Source: M3007 sp965249785 (GTDB lineage Bacteria; Bacteroidota; Bacteroidia; Chitinophagales; Saprospiraceae). Taken from it: a stretch of DNA of 64,000 nucleotides. A program made the translations under genes and the position numbers. Within the stretch, counting starts at the first letter, position 1. The number at the start of each line of letters is the position of its first letter. Shown here one piece after another: positions 58,882 through 64,000 of this stretch. The DNA is taken from assembly GCA_965249785.1 (NCBI GenBank), contig CBDFMU010000012.1, positions 124,001 through 188,000 on the forward strand. Direction: 5' to 3'. The notes under the pieces are model-generated. The model had not been told where the DNA came from. It did no database searches and saw nothing but the letters and a program-made list of their open reading frames with translations.

Positions 58882-61165
58882 ATGTGCCGCACAGTTTTGG
58901 TAAATATTTTGTTGCTGCTGTGTATTATTGCCCTCGCGCAGTAGCCGCGGCTGGAAGTGATTTCCGTCGAACAAGGGCTGTCGCAAGGCTACGTGCCGAG
59001 TGTCTGCCAGGATGAGGACGGCTTTCTGTGGTTCATGACCAACAATGGGCTGAACCGCTACGACGGCTACGATTTCAAGGTGTTTCGGAACAATCCGCAC
59101 GATCCCTTTTCGCTCTCTGATAACACGGCAAATCAGATTGTCGATGCCGGAGATTTTATTTTTATCATCAAGGGAATCCAGGCTTTTGACCTCTTGAACC
59201 GGAAGACCCAAAAAGTCTATCATTTCCCGCAAAAACTGCCGCAGGAGAAAGTGCTCCGCTTTTTGCGGGATGGGCGGCAGAGCGGGTATTTGGTTACTGC
59301 TCTCCCCTCCCGTGCTCTGAGCCGTATTTATCGGCTGAAATGGCCCGAAGACCTGGCCGAACGTTTGGAACGGGGGGAATCACCGGATTCTTTACTGGAC
59401 ATCCGCCTGCTGGAAGAAGTAGCGGATTTTAAAAATATCAGCCTTTCGGCAAATGAAAAGCAACGCTGTATATTGACTTCGCAGGCCTTACTGGTCAAGG
59501 AGGTGGCCTCGGGCGTGATGAATCGGATCGCGCTTCCGGCTGAATTTTATAACAGTATGGGGCTGTTTGCCGACCTGACCCAGGGTGCCTTCGTTTTTAA
59601 AACTGGCCTTTCCAAACTTGCTCACTATGATGGTCAGCATTGGCAGTTTATTAATCTGGACCTTCCGCCCGATTATTTCCTGCTTTTTTCCGACCGGAAA
59701 CGGGGAACTGCCTGGTTCTCCAACAACAAATCCGTGTATGGATTTGACCTGAATCACTTGCCCGTGGGTGCAGAACCACTGCGGGCCAACTACCAATTGC
59801 CGCTCCCGGAAGAAGCGATTTCCGGCATCACCGATCAGGAAGGGAATGTATTTTTTGGAACCAATACCTGGGGCATCCGCAAACTCAGTGCCTTTAAAAA
59901 TTACCTGCTCGGTTACTCGATCTACTGCACGCCGGTGACCGATAACCAGGGAACGATATTAATGGCGGACGTCCGAAGAAAGCCGGATGCGGGGATTTTG
60001 CTGGACCTTCGGAATGGCCAAATCCAAGCGATGGAGACTTTGTTGGGTATTCCAGACAAGATATTTACCTACGCAGATATAGACGAGCAAGGACGATACT
60101 GGGTCTACCACGCCTTTAAAACGACTTCTGCACCTGCTCTTTTGATTTGCTACGATGCCATCGAAAAGAAAAAGGAAACCTTCAATCTGCCCAAAGATTT
60201 TGAGGCTACACTAATCTGGTATCGCGCGCCGGGTCAACTTTGGCTCGCCAGTACCAAGGGCCTGCTGCGTTTTGACATAGCCACCCAAACTACTGAAATA
60301 CTGCGTTTTACGCCATCTTTGGACAGTTTGATCCAAATCACCACGATGGCGCAAACGCCCGACGGTGCCTGGTGGCTGGGTACCGCTTCTACCAATGGCC
60401 TGCTGAAAGCCGTGCCTTCCGCTTCGGGGGAATGCGCCCTCACGATTTTCAAAGCCAACACCTCGGACGAGAATAGCCTGCCAGGCAATTACATCAAATC
60501 GCTGCTGCCCGACCCAGCCGATGCCAACGTGCTGTGGATTGGAACGGGCGGCAATGGATTGAGTCGGCTCGATTTACATACCAACCAATTTACCAATTTC
60601 AGCACCCGAAATGGTCTGCCGGACGATTACATCTACGGCATTCTGGCCGACAACGACAAGCCCCGTAACCTGTGGTTCAGCACCAACCGGGGATTGGCAC
60701 GTTTCAATCCCGAAAGGGGCTCTATTCAGTATTATACCAAAGCCGATGGCTTGCCAGATAACGAGTTCAATACCAATGCTTTCTACAAATCTCCGACGGG
60801 TGAACTGCTATTTGGCGGCATCAACGGACTGACCATTTTTAATCCCAAAAGCCTGACCGAAAACCAGTTACCACCCGAAATTCGCCTGACGGGTCTACGC
60901 ATTAACGGGTTGCCAGTTAGCCCGCGCGATGAAGACGCGGTGCTGAGCACCGACGTCGCCTTTGCCGAGCGGCTGGAATTGCCCTTTGACCAGAACAATA
61001 TCCAGTTGCAATTTGCAGCGATGGATTTTTCTCAGCCTGGTCGCAACCAGTTTGCCTTTTATCTGGAAGGTGCAGAAAGTCCTTGGGCGCACCGCGGATT
61101 TGAACACACGGCCCAATACCCTAATTTGGCCCCCGGCACCTACACTTTTCACGTAAAAGCCGCCC
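58882..61165 (+). pseudogene. Remnant of a second propeller sensor (hybrid two-component type)
   Basis: ATG 58882 starts a signal peptide (LLLLCIIALAQ), but codon 21 is TAG (58942-58944). The same frame then continues as a normal sensor domain: VISVEQGLSQGYVPSVCQDE, FLWFMTNNGLNRYDGYDF, further Reg_prop repeats (VLWIGTGGNGLSRLD, LWFSTNRGLARFNPE) and a Y_Y_Y domain (FAAMDFSQPG, LAPGTYTFHVKA). Homology stops at about 61160, right at the terminator of the convergent hydrolase gene; the transmembrane, kinase, receiver and AraC parts are gone. The frame is open to 61293 but that tail is antisense to the hydrolase. The protein was probably a paralogue of the sensor at 30030. A GTG at 58957 could start a signal-less product. 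Confidence 0.85.
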
Positions 61166-61183
61166 CAATCTCTTGGAGCGGCT
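61158..61183 (-). terminator. Intrinsic terminator of the alpha/beta hydrolase gene
   Basis: On the minus strand AGCCGCTCCAA-GAGA-TTGGGGCGGCT makes an 11-bp stem with one G-U pair and a GNRA tetraloop, followed by TTTTACG, 29 bases after the hydrolase stop. The truncated sensor gene ends at this same spot. Confidence 0.75.
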
Positions 61184-61211
61184 CTTTTAGCATAGAATCA
61201 GATATTCAGTT

Positions 61212-62033
61212 TCAACCTTTAATAAAAGCCAAAAGATCTTTATTAATAGTGGCGGCTTCGGTAGTCGGCATACCATGCGGAAATCCCGGATAGGTAATCA
61301 GTTTCCCGTGCTTCAATAACTTGGCCGCCTTGACTGCCGTAAGGTTATAAGGCACAATTTGGTCATCTTCTCCGTGCAGGACGAGGACGGGTACCTCTAC
61401 GCTTTTAAGGTCGTCCGTGAAGTCGGTTTCGGAAAACGCTTTGATACAGTCATAATGGGCTTTTATGGCCCCCATCATGCCCTGTCGCCACCAGTTATCC
61501 CGAACGCCTTGCGATATTTTTGCGCCTTCCCGGTTATATCCGTAAAAGGGCAACGTAAAATCCTGGAAGTATTGCTGCCGATTGGTCGCCGTATTCAGAC
61601 GAATTTCATCAAAAACAGACATCGGTATGCCCTCCGGGTTGGCTTCCGTCTTGGCCATAATGGGGGTCACGGCACTAATAAGTACTGCTTTGGCCACCCT
61701 GCCTTTTCCGTGTTTGGCTACGTAGCGGATTACCTCTCCCCCGCCCGTGGAATGGCCAACGTGTATCGCATTTTTAAGGTCGAGGGCGGCGGTAAGTTCA
61801 GCCACATCTGCCGCATAGGTATCCATATCATGCCCCTTATCGGTTGGGGTGGACCGGCCGTGTCCCCGGCGGTCATGGGCAATCACCCGAAAACCTTTGT
61901 CCAAAAAGAACAGCATTTGTCCATCCCAATCGTCGCCGCTCAAAGGCCAGCCGTGATGAAAAACAATGGGCTGTCCGGTGCCCCAGTCTTTGTAAAAAAT
62001 GTCGGTACCGTCTTTTAATTTCAGTGTGGGCAT
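61212..62033 (-). CDS. Alpha/beta hydrolase, cofactor-free haloperoxidase/esterase type
   Basis: A 273-residue alpha/beta hydrolase. The catalytic triad is visible: Ser95 in the nucleophile elbow GHSTGGG, Asp224 in HGEDDQIVP, His253 in GFPHGMPTT. HHGWPLSGDDWDGQM (about residues 26-40) gives the oxyanion-hole region. The whole chain closely follows the non-heme chloroperoxidase (arylesterase-like) subfamily, about 273 residues long. ATG 62033 is chosen over 62141 because it is where the family starts. It is the one intact gene in a run of broken ones, and has its own terminator. Confidence 0.92.
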   Translation of the reverse strand: MPTLKLKDGTDIFYKDWGTGQPIVFHHGWPLSGDDWDGQMLFFLDKGFRVIAHDRRGHGRSTPTDKGHDMDTYAADVAELTAALDLKNAIHVGHSTGGGEVIRYVAKHGKGRVAKAVLISAVTPIMAKTEANPEGIPMSVFDEIRLNTATNRQQYFQDFTLPFYGYNREGAKISQGVRDNWWRQGMMGAIKAHYDCIKAFSETDFTDDLKSVEVPVLVLHGEDDQIVPYNLTAVKAAKLLKHGKLITYPGFPHGMPTTEAATINKDLLAFIKG

Positions 62034-62147
62034 GAAGATCGTTTTTTTGAAATGAATTTGAGATGTTTTGAATGGCGTGGAGAGGAAAACTTGGGATTTC
62101 TTCCAGAAAGAACCACCCTTGATTGAAAATGTTTCAGGCATCCTCTA

Positions 62148-62288
62148 TCAATAACCCACCTCAATTCCGCATTCATTCCATTCCTTGATCTCTTCCACCA
62201 ACATTTCACGCCCGTCCTGAGCATAATAGGTAATGGGCATTTTGCGAGTATCAAACATCCATTTCTTAATGCCACTGTCGGCCAAACC
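62148..62288 (-). pseudogene. C-terminal fragment of an unidentified protein
   Basis: The minus strand reads ADSGIKKWMFDTRKMPI, then TYYAQDGREMLVEEIKEWNE and CGIEVGY, then a TGA at 62148-62150, in a clean frame of about 47 codons. The frame closes upstream at a TAA near 62307 and offers no start until an internal ATG. The composition and sharp stop look like the tail of a real gene, but I do not recognise the family. It abuts the VOC remnant on the other strand, so two broken genes meet near 62290. Confidence 0.45.
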
Positions 62289-62292
62289 GTTT

Positions 62293-62468
62293 ATGATTAA
62301 TTACCGGGTGGAAAATATCGCCGCACTGGCAGAGGAACTAAAAAAGACAACGTGACCATCATTGATGAAATTGCGGAATATGACTATGGCAAATTCGTTC
62401 ACGTGCTTGATCCGGAAGGGAATATTATTGAACTTTGGGAAATAAAAGATGATGGCATTTACTTTTGA
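62293..62468 (+). pseudogene. VOC (glyoxalase/bleomycin-resistance) family remnant
   Basis: ATG 62293 gives INYRVENIAALAEELKK, then a frameshift at the AAAAAAGAC area (near 62340-62346); the next frame continues DNVTIIDEIAEYDYGKFVHV and LDPEGNIIELWEIKDDG to a TGA at 62466. The LDPEGNxIELWE motif with the metal-ligand Glu is typical of the second half of VOC-fold proteins. The first half of the protein is absent, so this is a truncated, frameshifted remnant. Confidence 0.75.
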
Positions 62469-62544
62469 AAAGTAATTATTGGCGGGCAAATTCCGACGCT
62501 TGTGGCAATTGTATTCGTAGTTGAATGACACTATTAGTCATGGC

Positions 62545-64000
62545 TTAATGGACAGCCACGCCCTCCACTTCCATTTCTGGTTGCTTGACATCCTTCTTAC
62601 GACGCGAAAATCTCGCTATCAATCTATCCACCACATAGTAAATACAAGGCACCACCAGCAGCGTCAACAAGAGCGACGAAGTAAGGCCACCGATAATTAC
62701 CCAGGCCATACCATTCTTCACTTCTGCACCAGCCCCAGTCGATAAAGCGATGGGCAACATACCCAGTATCATCGCAATCGTGGTCATAATAATTGGGCGG
62801 AAACGTTCACGCCCGGCGTCCAGCAGGGCGTGAACGACATTGGCACCTTCGGCTTTCCGCTGATTCGTAAAGTCTACCAACAGAATACCGTTCTTCGCAA
62901 CCAGACCCATCAGCATAATCAAACCGATCATCGCAAAGATGGTTAAGTCGTTCATGGTCAAGGCCAAAGCCAGAAAAGCACCGATCAGAGCGAGCGGCAA
63001 GGCAAAGAGCACGACAAACGGATACACCGCATTTTCATACAAGGCGACCATAATCAAATAAATCAACAGAATGCCCAGACCCAAAGCGCCCAACAGGCTC
63101 CCGAACGATTTACTTTGATTTTCCAGCGAACCCACAAACTGCCAGGTCACGCCGGGTGCCAGTTGCGCCTGATCAATTTTTGCCTTGATTTCCTGACCCA
63201 CCGTACCCACCGAACGGCCTACTACCGAGGCATTTACCGTAATGGAAGGCAGGCGATCCATACGTTCCAGCGCGCTTTCGCCGAGGTCTGATTTGACAGT
63301 GGCAAACTGCGACAGTTCGATGGGCAAACCCTGTGTATTCACAAAACGCAACGCTCGAATGTCGTTGATATTGGTGCGGTCCTGATCGTCGGATTGGACC
63401 ATGATGTCGTACTCATTGCCCTTGTCGGTGAATTTCGCCTGATCGTTGCCCCGGAAAGCATTGGAAATGGCGGTACCAACTTCATTGGCATTTAGTCCGA
63501 GCAAAGCCATTTTTTCCCGATCCAGTTGTACGCTAAACTGCGGTTTTGGGTCAATCGTGCTATATTTCACGTACTGAATACCCGGCGTTTTTGTCACTAT
63601 TTCGCGTATTTGAGCAGCAGTTTCCCGCATTTGCTTGCGGTCTTGCGACTTGATAACGACCTGCACATCCGCCTGACTATTTCCGGTAATACTCACCGGC
63701 GTAATCGTCACCTTCACGCCCGGATATTTCCCGATCACTTCCTTCATCCGCGTGCCAAATTCATTGGTGCTGATACTGCGTTGCTTTTTATCATTCAACA
63801 CCACGTTCAGGTCGGCGAGATTGCCATTATTGGTACTAGCCTGTCCACTCGAAGAATAGCCGACATTGGTAAATACATTGACGACTTCGGGCTGTTTAAA
63901 CAGTTCGCGTTCAATCTGTTGCGTCAACTGGTTGGTTTGGTACACCGAAGTTTGCGGAGCCAGTTCCAGGTGAATACTCAACTCGCCCCGGTCGCTCGCA
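62545..64000 (-). CDS. RND efflux transporter permease, C-terminal part (runs off the window)
   Basis: The visible 485 codons are the C-terminal half of an HAE1/AcrB-like RND permease. The stretch at 62700-63250 shows the transmembrane block with GLGILLIYLIMVALYENAVY, PLALIGAFLALALT, IFAMIGLIMLMGLVAKNGIL and DFTNQRKAEG, including the family's G-x-x-x-K-N-G-I-L-L-V-D segment. The upstream part is a periplasmic pore/docking region (SITGNSQADVQVVIKSQD, YDIMVQSDD). The frame continues past base 64000, so a TTG inside the window is not the start. It would form an inner-membrane proton-driven pump with MFP and TolC-like partners, not seen here. Confidence 0.92.
   Translation of the reverse strand, partial: ASDRGELSIHLELAPQTSVYQTNQLTQQIERELFKQPEVVNVFTNVGYSSSGQASTNNGNLADLNVVLNDKKQRSISTNEFGTRMKEVIGKYPGVKVTITPVSITGNSQADVQVVIKSQDRKQMRETAAQIREIVTKTPGIQYVKYSTIDPKPQFSVQLDREKMALLGLNANEVGTAISNAFRGNDQAKFTDKGNEYDIMVQSDDQDRTNINDIRALRFVNTQGLPIELSQFATVKSDLGESALERMDRLPSITVNASVVGRSVGTVGQEIKAKIDQAQLAPGVTWQFVGSLENQSKSFGSLLGALGLGILLIYLIMVALYENAVYPFVVLFALPLALIGAFLALALTMNDLTIFAMIGLIMLMGLVAKNGILLVDFTNQRKAEGANVVHALLDAGRERFRPIIMTTIAMILGMLPIALSTGAGAEVKNGMAWVIIGGLTSSLLLTLLVVPCIYYVVDRLIARFSRRKKDVKQPEMEVEGVAVH

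Noticed and set aside
58620..59015. Plus-strand frame across the 21-bp repeats into the sensor remnant
   Set aside because: Its second half is out of frame with the clear sensor protein and its first half is only repeat; treated as chance.
61166..61293. C-terminal tail of the sensor remnant frame
   Set aside because: From 61212 it is antisense to the alpha/beta hydrolase and before that it crosses the hydrolase terminator; it is read-through, not protein sequence.

Overview
The window reads as chromosomal DNA of a Bacteroidota bacterium, most like the Saprospiria (Lewinella/Haliscomenobacter type). The evidence is: several proteins end in type IX secretion (T9SS) C-terminal domains of type A or type B; there is a hybrid two-component sensor with a periplasmic propeller; SprB-type repeats are present; and promoters fit the Bacteroidota TAnnTTTG -7 element. 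No rRNA, tRNA or CRISPR array was seen. All family names come from reading the protein sequences; no database search was run.

Layout. 0-8.3 kb: the 5' end of dnaA (minus strand), then housekeeping and small accessory genes (a conserved Bacteroidota protein, an IscA-type Fe-S protein, Uma2, a Crp/Fnr regulator with a DinB protein, RlpA with a DUF6438 protein, an FMN-dependent hydroxy-acid dehydrogenase, DUF1801, aldo/keto reductase). 8.5-16 kb: a large secreted propeller protein with a T9SS tail, a lone cytochrome oxidase subunit III, and two conserved hypothetical genes. 16-26.5 kb: a 1548-residue SprB-repeat/gliding-type protein, imidazolonepropionase, a lipoprotein, and a coupled pair of metalloprotease and polysaccharide flippase (the latter frameshifted). 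26.8-28.0 kb: an ISAs1-type insertion sequence.

28-57.7 kb is the most interesting part. Two divergent regulators (a TPR/LuxR membrane protein and a 1.4-kaa hybrid two-component system ending in an AraC domain) precede a co-directional set: an outer-membrane barrel, a ~3400-residue exported modular protein broken by two frameshifts, an 787-residue fibronectin-III protein, and a 2880-residue adhesin-like protein made of 31-32 cysteine-paired repeats with a T9SS tail. A tandem direct repeat with exactly 21-bp spacing lies just upstream of the barrel promoter, at the place an AraC-type activator would bind. I infer that the sensor controls an outer-surface apparatus made of these four proteins.

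57.7-62.5 kb is a decaying region: a frameshifted T9SS protein, a second sensor gene with an in-frame stop codon and no kinase, a VOC-family remnant and a 3' gene fragment, around one intact alpha/beta hydrolase. The window ends inside an RND efflux permease gene.

Intergenic DNA carries several unrelated palindromic repeats arranged as inverted pairs, and a 51-bp dispersed repeat. Several genes carry single-base frameshifts, two of them at A7/A9 homopolymers, so assembly error must be separated from true gene decay.
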